DNA of 64,000 nucleotides from Chthonomonas sp. (GCA_016788585.1 JAEURP010000007.1:233196-297195); one strand, 5' to 3'. Numbered from the stretch's first letter, positions 9,033 through 18,037 are shown. A program made the numbers and translations. Notes: generated by a model not told the origin, from the letters alone.

Positions 9033-9800
9033 TTAGGAATTGGGAATTGCGGAGCCTTCGCGCAATTCTGCTGCGAAGGCGTGGTCCGTCCAATCTAAAC
9101 TTACCGGCGTGATGCTGACGAAGCCATTCGACACGGCGTGGACGTCCGTCGTTTCGTCCTCGGACCTCATCACGGCGATTCCGCCTTGCCAGAAGTAACG
9201 TCGTCCCCAAGGATCGGCGCGCTCCTCCACACGATCCTCATAAACCCGTCGGCCCATGCTGGTGATCCTGTGTCCCGCCAGTTCATCGAAGGCAATCGCC
9301 GGCACATTAACGTTGAGAAGGGTGCGGTCTCTCTTGATAGCAACCAGCATTTCAAAGTTCTCCTTTAGCCACCGGGTGCCGGTTTCGAAGTGAAAAGGGG
9401 CACCGTCGACAAAAGTCGCCATGCTGATCGCGATACTTGAAATGCCATTGATGCAGCCTTCCATCGCCCCGCCGACGGTACCGGAGTAAGTGACATCGTA
9501 ACCGAGATTTGGGCCATTATTGATGCCGCTGAGCACGAGATCGCAGCCCTCCGGATAAGCAATGGTAAGGGCGACATTCACGCAATCCACAGGGAAACCG
9601 TTCACTTCGTAGCCTGCCAAGCCGTGAAAGTCCACTTCCTTTACTCGGAGAGGATCGCGGAGCGTCATTGCATGGGCGCAAGCGCTTCGCTCTCGATCTG
9701 GCGCCGAAACCTTCACCTCGCCAAAGTCTCTAATGGCATCGGCTAAAGCAAGAAGGCCTGGAGCATGGATACCATCGTCATTGGTGAGGAGAATGCGCAT
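9033..9800 (-). CDS. surE: 5'/3'-nucleotidase SurE
   Basis: A 255-residue stationary-phase survival nucleotidase. The N-terminus MRILLTNDDGIHAPG gives the acidic metal ligands, and VLSGINNGPNLG and TYSGTVGGAMEG are the later active-site loops. It removes phosphate from nucleoside monophosphates in the cytoplasm. The start is firm because the family begins exactly here. Its ATG lies in the palindrome GCATGC, where the opposite-strand VanZ-like gene also begins, so the two coding regions start on the same bases in opposite directions. Confidence 0.95.
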   Translation of the reverse strand: MRILLTNDDGIHAPGLLALADAIRDFGEVKVSAPDRERSACAHAMTLRDPLRVKEVDFHGLAGYEVNGFPVDCVNVALTIAYPEGCDLVLSGINNGPNLGYDVTYSGTVGGAMEGCINGISSIAISMATFVDGAPFHFETGTRWLKENFEMLVAIKRDRTLLNVNVPAIAFDELAGHRITSMGRRVYEDRVEERADPWGRRYFWQGGIAVMRSEDETTDVHAVSNGFVSITPVSLDWTDHAFAAELREGSAIPNS

Positions 9801-10476
9801 GCAGAAGATTATGTCGGGCGGAGAATTGTGGCGCGCGCTCTTGCCATCAGCCTTGGTCCTTTTTGCATGGAGCTTTACGGGCTTTCACTGGCTCTATCCC
9901 CTGGCTTGTGCAGTTTTGGGGACTTGCGTACTCGCAATGATTATGCTGTGGCCGAGGTTTTCCCTTTACGGAGGCGTGCATCTCGGCTTGTTTGCTTTTG
10001 CGGCTTGGTCGAGTGTCAGTTTCTTTTATCTCGCTGCTGGAATGACGGTTCCATTAGTTGCTTGGTGCTTCATTCGTGGGCCCACGCGCCCTTTCATATT
10101 GGCACTGATTGTGGCATTACCAATTGCTGCGCTCTCTGGGGGAACGGGCTCAGCCAATGGTTGGCAAGAGACCTTGATGTCGTGGTTCAATTTGACCTTC
10201 GCTCAAGCCGATCTAGCGGTTATCGGGATTCGTCGCACCATTCATTTCACTGCTTATGGCCTCATCGCCCTGACTCTTTTCCGATCGGCGGCAGATTTGA
10301 CGGATCGACGCCAGCTCGCGGTAACCGCTCTTTGGGTTGCCGGTCACGCTGCTTTTGATGAGCTACGTCAATTCATGACACCTGGTCGAAGTGGGCGACT
10401 TGAGGACTTCTTAATCGATATGATTGGTGCGGCTACGTTTGTTTCTCTCTATATCTGGCGTCAGCGCAAGGGATAG
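9799..10476 (+). CDS. VanZ-like membrane protein
   Basis: A 225-residue protein with several hydrophobic helices and a VanZ-type C-terminal core: RRTIHFTAYGLIAL, then DELRQFMTPGRSGRLEDFLIDMIGA, matching the family pattern of a conserved His, DExxQ, PGR and D-x3-D-x2-G. VanZ-like proteins are membrane proteins of mostly unknown role; VanZ itself affects teicoplanin resistance. GGTGAGGAGA at 9783-9792 is correctly spaced for the ATG at 9799; an ATG at 9811 is possible. It heads a forward run continuing into the GGxDxY-repeat protein and carA. Confidence 0.75.
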   Translation: MQKIMSGGELWRALLPSALVLFAWSFTGFHWLYPLACAVLGTCVLAMIMLWPRFSLYGGVHLGLFAFAAWSSVSFFYLAAGMTVPLVAWCFIRGPTRPFILALIVALPIAALSGGTGSANGWQETLMSWFNLTFAQADLAVIGIRRTIHFTAYGLIALTLFRSAADLTDRRQLAVTALWVAGHAAFDELRQFMTPGRSGRLEDFLIDMIGAATFVSLYIWRQRKG

Positions 10477-10480
10477 CGGG

Positions 10481-10486
10481 TACCGT
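10481..10486 (+). promoter_or_regulatory. Possible -10 box before the GGxDxY-repeat gene
   Basis: TACCGT ends eight bases before the GTG at 10495 and no Shine-Dalgarno is present. It could start a leaderless transcript inside the VanZ-carA run. Confidence 0.35.
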
Positions 10487-10494
10487 AAACCCTA

Positions 10495-13185
10495 GTGCGT
10501 TTCCTTTTTGGTTTTGTAGCTTTGGTTGTGTTTTCAAGTGTGTCTTGGGGGCAATGGACAGTTGCCGAAAGAAAGGCGATTACCGACACGCTTTCGCTAG
10601 GCAACCTCGTCGAAGCCGACCTCTTCTGGGATCGACGCCCCTTCACGGACAACTGGCGACATCCGTTCATCGACGAGGGTATCGATCATCCGCTGGCAAG
10701 TTCGGACGCGCTGATGAGTCTAAGTAGCCAATTGGCCAGTTCGTCGGTACCGAACGCCTTGCGATTGCTTGATGGTACGTACCCGCAGTGGAACAGTTTG
10801 GTGAGCATTTTTCCCGACACATCGGCCGCCTCTTTTGAGCCCGCTGCTTTGCGATCACCAATCGTTGCGTTGGTATCCAGTATTGTCCGAGCGGATGAAG
10901 AGATCAAAGCAGCCTTGAAGGGGCTGACGGACGCTGAGAGACAGCAATTGTTGGCCTCGTTGCCTGCGATCATGGGAGAGGAATTTGCACCCAGCTTCGA
11001 CTTTACAAAGAGCAAACCCATCTCGCTTTCGGCTGCGCTTGGCTTGCTGACAAAGGTGGACCACCGACGAATTATGCGAGCATCAATAAAGTTGGCCGAA
11101 GATACGGAGGGCGCAATGCGCCAGATCGAGAAGTTTAACGGCGATGTTCAAAAGCCGGTAACGCAAACTGTTCTTGGACGAAAAGTCTATCTGTTTGGCC
11201 GAGGCGATGATGTCCACCGCGAAGTCGATGGCGACTTAGTGATTGACCTGGGAGGAGATGATCGTTATCTGGGCCGGGCGGGATCAGGCATGGCCGCGAG
11301 TGGCGTGTTGCTCGATATTGGAGCTGGCGACGATCTCTACCAAACAAAGGATCTTAGTTTAGGCGCTGGGCTTCTAGGTATCGGTATTGCCCGAGATGAA
11401 GGCGGAAATGATGTCTACCGCACGGGTGCCCTTTCGCTAGGAGTTGGAGTGGCTGGCGTCGGCGTGTTTAGCGATGCGCACGGAAGTGACCTCTATCAAA
11501 GCAAGGCAATGAGCCAAGCCTACGCAGCTTTTGGGATCGGATTGATGATCGACGCCAAAGGCGATGACTTTTATGATTTACCGGTTTATGGGCAGGGCAT
11601 GGCCCGAACGCAAGGGTTCGCTGTACTCGTCGATCGTAGCGGCAGAGATGTTTATCGAGCAGGCGGCTCCGCCTTGAACTCACCCCTATTCACCGATGTA
11701 CATTACAGCTTTGCCCAAGGCATAGGCATGGGCTTTCGGGAGGATACGGGTGGCACCAGCGGAGGTATTGGCATGCTGCTCGATGGAGGCGGTGACGATG
11801 CCTATCTTGCCGAGACTTATGCACAGGCGGCCTCCTACTGGTTTGGATTAGGTGTCCTGTGGGACCGAAGTGGTCACGATCAATATAGCGCTTATCATTA
11901 CGCTCAATCAAGCGCAATGCACCTAACAGCAGCCTACCTCTTTGATTTGGCAGGTGACGACGCTTACAGTTTGAAGTTTGGTGCCGGGCATGCCATTGGG
12001 CACGACTATGGCGTTGCCGTCCTCCTCGATCGCGCTGGTAACGATGTCTATGCCGCTCGCGACAGCAACCCGAGCACGGGGAACGCGAATGGTCTTGGAC
12101 TATTTGTGGATTCAGCCGGTGACGACCGCTATGCGGGACCTCCCGGGCGCGGAAACGCGGCACGTGGCACCGGGTCGCTCGGAATTTTCATTGATATGAA
12201 TGGGCAGGACAAGTACCGAGAGGGCTTGGGGGATGCGACAGCTGTCATTACCGATTCTTGGGGAATTGGATTTGACATTGAATCAGCTCGAGTCGTCGGT
12301 AACGCAACAGCCCCAACCGAGCGACCTCAGCCTGGAACCATCGCTCGCCCCACCGACACCGAGCTTGAGACTATTTATCGTAAGGCGACGCAGTGGGGAG
12401 TCGGTAGCGCGCAGTCGGAAGTCGAGCAGAGCATTGGTCAATTGATCGGCATTGGCTTACCTGCGGTGGAATGGATGCTGCTGAACAAACTGGGAAGCGC
12501 GGACCGACTGCAGATTCGCGCCTTCACTGCCGTTATCGGGGCAGTCGGATCTCCAGCGCGTAACGCGCTGGCGGCCAAGGCCGCGACTGGAAGCCTCAAT
12601 GAGAAACGCAATGCGCTCAGCATCGCCGTTGATGGACGTGTTTCCGAATTGGCCCCAGTGGTGCCCGCTTTGATTGCTCAGCCAGAATTACGGCTACAGG
12701 CGATCCGAGCCGCCGGGGCATTGGCCAGCAGAGAGAGCGTGGTCGCTCTGTTACCCCTAACGCTGGGGACAGATAATGTCGCAGTTGCCGCTGCCGTTTC
12801 ATTGGCGCAAATCGGCGATGAACGGGCGGTTGGTACGGCCGAAAGCTGGCTCAATTCTCCCAATCTGCCGATAAGGAAGGCTGCATTCCAAGTCCTCGCT
12901 CGATACCCGTTGCAAGGACTCGACGTAGGTCGCCGGCTTTTGGGTGACCGGGTCGAGCGGCGAGCCCGATTGGGTATCGAGCTACTCGGACTTATCTCTA
13001 GTCCAGAGTCCTTAAACCTAGTTGCGGATCGTTTACTCGATCCGTCTCCTGGCATCCGCATCCAGTGCCTGATCGCACTAAACGGGAAGTGCCCGGAAGA
13101 GCGCCGCCTCACACTTGTCGCATTACGCAATGACCCCGATGCTAATGTTCGGGCAGTTGCCCAGCGCATCGACCCGGGCCGGTAA
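10495..13185 (+). CDS. Secreted GGxDxY-repeat protein with C-terminal HEAT-like repeats
   Basis: I do not recognise a named family. The 896-residue product starts with a signal peptide (FLFGFVALVVFSSVSWGQ). After an alpha-rich domain to about residue 240 come about twelve copies of a motif D-x-x-G-x-D-x-Y (for example DLGGDDRY, DIGAGDDLY, DAKGDDFY, DLAGDDAY, DSAGDDRY) between about residues 250 and 575, spaced roughly 24-40 residues and separated by Gly/Ala-rich strands, suggesting a beta-solenoid with acidic turns. The last 270 residues resemble HEAT/armadillo repeats (LPAVEWMLLNKL, VAAAVSLAQIGDERAV). GTG start. It lies 18 bases after the VanZ-like gene and 13 before carA. Binding of Ca2+ by the acidic turns is inference. 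Confidence 0.7.
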   Translation: MRFLFGFVALVVFSSVSWGQWTVAERKAITDTLSLGNLVEADLFWDRRPFTDNWRHPFIDEGIDHPLASSDALMSLSSQLASSSVPNALRLLDGTYPQWNSLVSIFPDTSAASFEPAALRSPIVALVSSIVRADEEIKAALKGLTDAERQQLLASLPAIMGEEFAPSFDFTKSKPISLSAALGLLTKVDHRRIMRASIKLAEDTEGAMRQIEKFNGDVQKPVTQTVLGRKVYLFGRGDDVHREVDGDLVIDLGGDDRYLGRAGSGMAASGVLLDIGAGDDLYQTKDLSLGAGLLGIGIARDEGGNDVYRTGALSLGVGVAGVGVFSDAHGSDLYQSKAMSQAYAAFGIGLMIDAKGDDFYDLPVYGQGMARTQGFAVLVDRSGRDVYRAGGSALNSPLFTDVHYSFAQGIGMGFREDTGGTSGGIGMLLDGGGDDAYLAETYAQAASYWFGLGVLWDRSGHDQYSAYHYAQSSAMHLTAAYLFDLAGDDAYSLKFGAGHAIGHDYGVAVLLDRAGNDVYAARDSNPSTGNANGLGLFVDSAGDDRYAGPPGRGNAARGTGSLGIFIDMNGQDKYREGLGDATAVITDSWGIGFDIESARVVGNATAPTERPQPGTIARPTDTELETIYRKATQWGVGSAQSEVEQSIGQLIGIGLPAVEWMLLNKLGSADRLQIRAFTAVIGAVGSPARNALAAKAATGSLNEKRNALSIAVDGRVSELAPVVPALIAQPELRLQAIRAAGALASRESVVALLPLTLGTDNVAVAAAVSLAQIGDERAVGTAESWLNSPNLPIRKAAFQVLARYPLQGLDVGRRLLGDRVERRARLGIELLGLISSPESLNLVADRLLDPSPGIRIQCLIALNGKCPEERRLTLVALRNDPDANVRAVAQRIDPGR

Positions 13186-13198
13186 ACTGGCGGGAGCC

Positions 13199-14287
13199 GT
13201 GTACCTTGTTCTCAGCGATGGAACTGCCTTCTCCGGGCGACGACTCGGAGCTGAGGGCGATGCCATTGGCGAAGTGGTCTTCAACACAGGAATGACCGGT
13301 TACCAAGAGATACTCACCGATCCAAGCTACGCTGGCCAATTGGTGACACTCACGTATCCGCTCATCGGAAACTACGGAATCAACCGCGATGACTTTCAGT
13401 CGGATCGCTTGCAGCCAGTTGGCTTGATTGTGCGCGAGGCTTGCGCGAAGCCTTCGAATTGGCGTTCAACCATGACTCTCGACGAACTGCTGAAAGAGCG
13501 CGGTATGGTGGCTATTCAAGGAATTGACACTCGGGCTCTGACCAGACACATTCGTAGCGCTGGCGTCACGATGGGCATCCTAACGAGCGACCCGTCATCG
13601 GCCGCTCAGAAGCTGGCAGAGACTGATTCCTATGATGACGAGGACTTCGTCTACAAGGTGACGACACGGGCCCCATATGCATGGGGTCGAGAGGGAAGGG
13701 AGGCAGTCGATAGCCCGAGTGACGTACTCCCTTACAAAGTTGTTGCCCTCGACTGTGGGCTGAAACATAACATTCTCAATCGCCTCGCTTCGCTGGGCGC
13801 GCGAACGATTGTGTTACCAGCGACGAGTACAGCGGACGAAGTTCTTGCATGGAATCCGGACGGCATCCTCCTTTCTCCGGGGCCAGGCGATCCAGCGAGA
13901 CTCGGATCCGTAATCGAGACCGTGAAGGCTCTGCTGGGCGAACGCCCGATCTTCGGAATTTGCCTGGGTAATCAACTCCTCTGCCGAGCGCTGGGTGGCG
14001 AGACCTATAAGCTCAAGTACGGGCATCGTGGTGCGAACCATCCGGTCAAAGATCTGCTCGATGGGACCGTAACGATTACGAGCCAGAACCATGGCTATGC
14101 AGTTAATCCCGAGACGCTGGAGGGTACTGGTGCAGAGATTACGCAGATTAATCTTAATGACAACACGGTGGAAGGGCTACGCCATGTTAAGCATCAGGCA
14201 GTGAGCATCCAGTATCACCCCGAAGCCGCCCCCGGCCCCTGGGATTCGCGGAAGTACTTCACGCAGTTTATAGAAATGTTGAAATGA
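13199..14287 (+). CDS. carA: Carbamoyl-phosphate synthase small subunit
   Basis: Glutamine amidotransferase subunit supplying ammonia for carbamoyl phosphate (pyrimidine and arginine synthesis). The N-terminal domain has FNTGMTGYQEILTDPSY and YPLIGNYG. The class I amidotransferase domain carries SPGPGDP, the nucleophile Cys in FGICLGNQ (about residue 255), GHRGANHPV, and the His/Glu in QYHPEAAPGP. The frame is open upstream to 13115, inside the preceding gene; homology starts at VYLVLSDGTAFSG, so the GTG at 13199 is chosen, with GGGAG just before it. carB is not in the window. The stop overlaps the next gene as ATGA. Confidence 0.92.
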   Translation: MYLVLSDGTAFSGRRLGAEGDAIGEVVFNTGMTGYQEILTDPSYAGQLVTLTYPLIGNYGINRDDFQSDRLQPVGLIVREACAKPSNWRSTMTLDELLKERGMVAIQGIDTRALTRHIRSAGVTMGILTSDPSSAAQKLAETDSYDDEDFVYKVTTRAPYAWGREGREAVDSPSDVLPYKVVALDCGLKHNILNRLASLGARTIVLPATSTADEVLAWNPDGILLSPGPGDPARLGSVIETVKALLGERPIFGICLGNQLLCRALGGETYKLKYGHRGANHPVKDLLDGTVTITSQNHGYAVNPETLEGTGAEITQINLNDNTVEGLRHVKHQAVSIQYHPEAAPGPWDSRKYFTQFIEMLK

Positions 14288-14904
14288 GCGACTATGAGAG
14301 CCTTGGTGCGCCGATGCTCATAGCGGCGCTGGTCGCGAGTGGAAACGACGTCTCGGACGTGACGCTGAAGAAGGCAACAAACTTCCTAAGAACGAGAGGA
14401 ATCAACGGAATCCAAGACCTCAGCCGAGGCGACTTAGAAGAACTCGGGCTAACCAATGCCGAAGAGATCGGCAGAATTCTCGCGGCCTTCGAACTTGGCC
14501 GACGAGCTGGGGGCAGTAACAAGGGGCAGAAGAAGAAGGCGAGTCGGGCTTCAGATATTGCCCGCGACTTCGAGTACCTTCGAGACGAAAACCAGGAACA
14601 CTTGTGCGCTGTCTTTCTGGACTCTCAGAATGGGCGGCTCGGAACGAAGACAATTCATATCGGCACCTTAACCATGACCGTCGTAAGCGCGCGTGACGTT
14701 TTTCGAGAGGCATTGCGCCTTGGTGCTTCGGGGGTCGTGGTTGTACACAACCATCCAAGCGGCGACCCCTCACCAAGTCCGGAAGATATTGCAACCACCA
14801 AGAAGCTCAGCGAAGGGGGCAAGCTAATCGAAGTGGATATTGTCGATCACATCATCATCGGGCATCATAGCTACTTTAGTTTTGCGGAGAAAAAAATGTT
14901 ATGA
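14284..14904 (+). CDS. radC: RadC-like JAB/MPN-domain protein
   Basis: A 206-residue protein with an N-terminal helix-hairpin-helix-like part (LRTRGINGIQDLSRGDLEELGL) and a C-terminal JAB domain with the metal motif HNHPSGDPSPSPED (H-x-H-x10-D). RadC proteins were named for DNA repair, but their true role is unsettled; the fold is that of zinc metalloproteases or deubiquitinases. The N-terminal part is shorter and more divergent than in E. coli RadC. It is coupled by ATGA to carA upstream and to the translin gene downstream. Confidence 0.85.
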   Translation: MSDYESLGAPMLIAALVASGNDVSDVTLKKATNFLRTRGINGIQDLSRGDLEELGLTNAEEIGRILAAFELGRRAGGSNKGQKKKASRASDIARDFEYLRDENQEHLCAVFLDSQNGRLGTKTIHIGTLTMTVVSARDVFREALRLGASGVVVVHNHPSGDPSPSPEDIATTKKLSEGGKLIEVDIVDHIIIGHHSYFSFAEKKML

Positions 14905-15512
14905 CTTGGAAGGAAAACGTGGCAAAGCTACGGGATGATATGGACGCCCAACACAAGCGCAGGGAACTCGCCCTGTCTGGTTCTCGAAAGATCATTCAAA
15001 CGGCGAGCAAGTGCATCCGGCACGTTCATCGAAAACAATTCGATGAGGCAAAGGGTCTGCTGGAACAAGGAATCCAGCAATCTCGCACACTGCGAGCGGA
15101 GGTCCAAGACGCCCCTGGCATTTTGTACGCCGGTTACATTCAGGATGCCGAGAAGGAACTGGTCGAAGCCGCCGCAGTCTTAGCGGCTGTCCTCGATCAG
15201 CCAGTCCCGACCTGCGAAGACCTCGGCATCGATATTGCGCCGTACTTAAATGGCCTTGCAGAAGCGGCAAGCGAGTGCAGACGGACAGTCTTAGACGAAT
15301 TGAGGCATGGGTCAATTGCCGAAGCCGAACGGATGATGATCTGGATGGAAGAAATTTATGAGGAACTGATCAGTTTCGATTTTCCCGATGCCTTGACTGG
15401 CGGCCTCAGACGAACGTGCGATGCCCTACGTGCTGTACTGGAAAGGACGCGAAGTGACCTCACTTTGACGATCAATCAACGCGTCTTGCTAGACGAGTTG
15501 AAGCGGCACTAG
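14901..15512 (+). CDS. Translin family protein
   Basis: A 203-residue all-alpha protein matching the translin pattern: RRELALSGSRKIIQTASKCI near the N-terminus, GYIQDAEKELVEAAAV in the middle, then LAEAASECRRTVLDELRHG, EAERMMIWMEEIYEEL and LERTRSDLTLTI. Translin and TRAX form barrel-shaped octamers that bind single-stranded nucleic acid; some members degrade RNA. The bacterial role is unknown. It starts on the ATGA that ends the RadC-like gene, so the two are likely made together. Its TAG shares CTAG (15509-15512) with the stop of the convergent redoxin gene. Confidence 0.78.
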   Translation: MTWKENVAKLRDDMDAQHKRRELALSGSRKIIQTASKCIRHVHRKQFDEAKGLLEQGIQQSRTLRAEVQDAPGILYAGYIQDAEKELVEAAAVLAAVLDQPVPTCEDLGIDIAPYLNGLAEAASECRRTVLDELRHGSIAEAERMMIWMEEIYEELISFDFPDALTGGLRRTCDALRAVLERTRSDLTLTINQRVLLDELKRH

Positions 15513-16162
15513 AAGAAGGCACAGCCCGCGGTCAGTTCCGTGGGTGCATCGGAATCGTCAAACTCCTTAGGACCCGCTTTGCTGAGCGTTCCCAATAAGA
15601 AATTCAGCTGGCGGAGGACATCGCGGTTGTAGCCGGGCCACGCTTTGACAATGCTCCCGGAGCCGTCGACAAGTGCAATGCTGGCCGAAGCAGTCATCTT
15701 AAAACTCGTGGGGAGGCCCTTCTTGGGGTCGCAGATAATTGGGAACGTCACGACATTGGCCTGAGCGTAAAGGGAGGCCACCTTTGGTTCAGCATCGATG
15801 ACGCCAAAAAAATGAGCGTCGCCGCCAAAGGCTTTCGCGACATTATTGAACAGCGGTTGGGCCTCAATGCTGCATGGGCAGCCTTCCTTAATGAAGAAGA
15901 GAACGCTTGGCTTACCGGTCTTAAGATTTGGGGTGCCGACCTGATTGCTGTCTTGATCGACCAGCATGAATGAAGGGACGGGCGTGCGCCTTAATGACGC
16001 GGCAGCCGCTTCCATTTCCTTGGTGACCGGGTGCCGCGATGGAATGCTGTATTGCGAAGCGCCGGCTGTCTTTGCCGAACTAGAAACATGCATCAGCCAA
16101 AAGCCACCAGCCGCAATGACTAAGCTACACGGGATTGCGAAATAGGGCAATCGCATTCGCAT
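15509..16162 (-). CDS. Membrane-anchored redoxin (AhpC/TSA-like)
   Basis: A 217-residue protein with one N-terminal hydrophobic helix (FAIPCSLVIAAGGFWLMHV), so anchored or exported, followed by a thioredoxin-like domain. The redox site is FFIKEGCPCSIEAQ, a CPC in place of CxxC. TFPIICDPKKGLP and IALVDGSGSIVKAWPGY are typical of peroxiredoxin-like proteins. The frame is open 57 codons further upstream inside the PAP2 gene, but the ATG at 16160-16162, two bases after the PAP2 stop, gives a sensible anchor. It forms a minus-strand pair with the PAP2 gene. Confidence 0.75.
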   Translation of the reverse strand: MRMRLPYFAIPCSLVIAAGGFWLMHVSSSAKTAGASQYSIPSRHPVTKEMEAAAASLRRTPVPSFMLVDQDSNQVGTPNLKTGKPSVLFFIKEGCPCSIEAQPLFNNVAKAFGGDAHFFGVIDAEPKVASLYAQANVVTFPIICDPKKGLPTSFKMTASASIALVDGSGSIVKAWPGYNRDVLRQLNFLLGTLSKAGPKEFDDSDAPTELTAGCAFF

Positions 16163-16164
16163 AC

Positions 16165-16833
16165 CTAATTGTACTCGGACACAAGTACGGGCCACTTCTT
16201 GAGGGAATAGAGCTTGATCGCGGCCGCGACCGAGGCGCCAAGCCCTGCAGCAGCCAGTACGTCGCTTGGCCAATGGACTCCAACATAAACGCGGCTCAAG
16301 CAAACGAGAGCGGCCCAAAGCAGAGCGAACCATCCAAGGGCACGGTTCTCGAGAGAAAATAAAAAGATGACGCCTATCGCAACCGCGGTCGTTGCGTGAC
16401 CACTTGGAAAGCTATGTGTCGTGTAAACACTCTCCATCGGGCCCGACCATAGGAAGTTGCTTGGTCGATCTCGCTGGCTAACGGCTTTGAGGATCAGGTG
16501 TATCCCTCCGCTGAGCAGAAAGGCAGCAATCCCTTCGATGCAGGTTCGGCGTTCAAGGCGCCAAAAGATAGCAAGGAGTAATGCAAAGACCCCCAGCTCA
16601 ACCCATGAGTCGCCTGTCTTAAAGCCGACGTAATAGACGGCAACTGAAATAAGTAGAAGCGCTCCGATGAAGTAGCTTCGGAGATCGCGCAACGCGACGC
16701 ACAAGAGCGCACCTGCATGGACAATGCCGACGCCTGTAAAGCTGATGAACAGCATGACCGGGTCGAGCCACGGTGCCTTGTAACCTAGATGGAGCGCCCG
16801 AAAAAGCTCGCGATCAAGCCCCCACCAATCCAT
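16165..16833 (-). CDS. PAP2 family membrane phosphatase
   Basis: A 222-residue polytopic membrane protein with the three PAP2 motifs: KAVSQRDRP, PSGH (HSFPSGHATTAVA) and SRVYVGVHWPSD. Family members dephosphorylate undecaprenyl diphosphate, phosphatidic acid or related lipids on the outer face of the membrane; the substrate here cannot be told. It lies two bases upstream of the redoxin gene and 13 bases after the glycosidase gene, in a likely minus-strand operon. Confidence 0.88.
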   Translation of the reverse strand: MDWWGLDRELFRALHLGYKAPWLDPVMLFISFTGVGIVHAGALLCVALRDLRSYFIGALLLISVAVYYVGFKTGDSWVELGVFALLLAIFWRLERRTCIEGIAAFLLSGGIHLILKAVSQRDRPSNFLWSGPMESVYTTHSFPSGHATTAVAIGVIFLFSLENRALGWFALLWAALVCLSRVYVGVHWPSDVLAAAGLGASVAAAIKLYSLKKWPVLVSEYN

Positions 16834-16846
16834 AGCCTATTTTGGC

Positions 16847-18025
16847 TTAGCGGAGATTTGGGCGTTTCCACCCTAGGGCGTCGATGAAGCGCCAGTCCAC
16901 GGTGCTTCGGGCACCCGGAGCTGTAATCTCGCCATAGTGCATTCCCATTCCGCCCCGCCATTCGTAAACCGACCACCCGATTCCAAATTCCTCGAAGGCG
17001 TTACGCACGTCCCGGAGCCATGTCGCACGGCTCATCGAATCCACGGATTCGCGAAGGGTTCCAAACTCGTTGCAGGTGATTTTGGCATCATACTTTTTGG
17101 CCCAATCAGCCATCAATTTGATTCGATCACGAATTCGAGCCGCATTCCAAGGCTTTGCCGCAAAGTCATCGTATGCGCGCTGCTTGTTTGGGCTCGTGAT
17201 TTGGTTGCGAAGGCTCAGCAGGTTGTCTTCTCTCGTTGGATACAGGATGCCTCGCCATGCTCCCTGTTCATAACCTACCCACTTGGCTCCTTGGTGGGTG
17301 AATATGAAAGGATCGTAAAAGTGAAAGGTGTAGATGACGTTTTTGTCTGAGTAAGGCGCGCGAGGTCGCGTTTCGTCGATGGCCGCCCACTTTGCCGCTT
17401 GGGCAATGATCGTGTGCTTTGGAGCAATGGATCGGATTTCGGAGATGACGGCCTTCTGAATGCTCCACCATAACTCGCCGTCCTCGACCACTGGTTCGCT
17501 GAGCACTTCGAAAGCAAGAAACTCGGGATCGAAGTCTTTAAGCTCAGTCGCAACGACTCTCCAGAACGCTTTTAGCCGTTTCACTGGCTCCGTGCTCGTC
17601 CCCATACCCTTGGCCAGCCGAGTGCCATCGTGCAGGTCGAGCTGCACGAGGATGCCTTCGTCCTTAAAGTCTTCGAGAACGCGGCGGAGATTTGCGACCT
17701 TTGCAGGGTCAAGGATTGGCGGATCGTAAGATGTTGTTATCGCTTCCGGAACGAAGGGCAGGCGGACATTCCGAATCCCCATTTGACGCATGATGCGAAT
17801 CTCCTGCCTGCTGAGAAACATCCGCTGCTTGGCGATGGTCTGGTTTTCAAGTAGGGTGAAGCCATGGGGGACATTTGTGCCGCTGAACATTCGTTGCCAG
17901 CGCGATGCCGGTATCTCATCGACTGGCGCGGAGAGAGCATGTCCAGCGATAAGGAGCTTCGTCAAGATTGTTGAAACCATCCAATTCAAGAACGCATAAG
18001 GCGTACCAACTGTTTCCGGCGGCAT
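16847..18025 (-). CDS. Secreted glycoside hydrolase, GH5 (cellulase) type
   Basis: A 392-residue (beta/alpha)8-type glycosidase. After a hydrophobic N-terminal segment (FLNWMVSTILTKLLIAGHALSAP) come MRQMGIRNVRLPF and ILVQLDLHDG, the usual early strands. The acid/base Glu appears in FEVLSEP, which varies from the common xNEP. YTFHFYDPFIFTHQG and the nucleophile Glu in ITCNEFGTL follow. The substrate is unknown. The frame is open to 18097, but that overlaps leuB; ATG 18025 is preferred and ATG 17977 is an alternative. It diverges from leuB across about 12 bases. Confidence 0.8.
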   Translation of the reverse strand: MPPETVGTPYAFLNWMVSTILTKLLIAGHALSAPVDEIPASRWQRMFSGTNVPHGFTLLENQTIAKQRMFLSRQEIRIMRQMGIRNVRLPFVPEAITTSYDPPILDPAKVANLRRVLEDFKDEGILVQLDLHDGTRLAKGMGTSTEPVKRLKAFWRVVATELKDFDPEFLAFEVLSEPVVEDGELWWSIQKAVISEIRSIAPKHTIIAQAAKWAAIDETRPRAPYSDKNVIYTFHFYDPFIFTHQGAKWVGYEQGAWRGILYPTREDNLLSLRNQITSPNKQRAYDDFAAKPWNAARIRDRIKLMADWAKKYDAKITCNEFGTLRESVDSMSRATWLRDVRNAFEEFGIGWSVYEWRGGMGMHYGEITAPGARSTVDWRFIDALGWKRPNLR

Positions 18026-18030
18026 AATTA
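18023..18030 (+). promoter_or_regulatory. Possible -10 region for leuB
   Basis: CATAATTA ends seven bases before the leuB ATG at 18038. There is no Shine-Dalgarno and the divergent glycosidase start overlaps this site, so a leaderless start is likely. Confidence 0.4.
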
Positions 18031-18037
18031 AGGCCCT

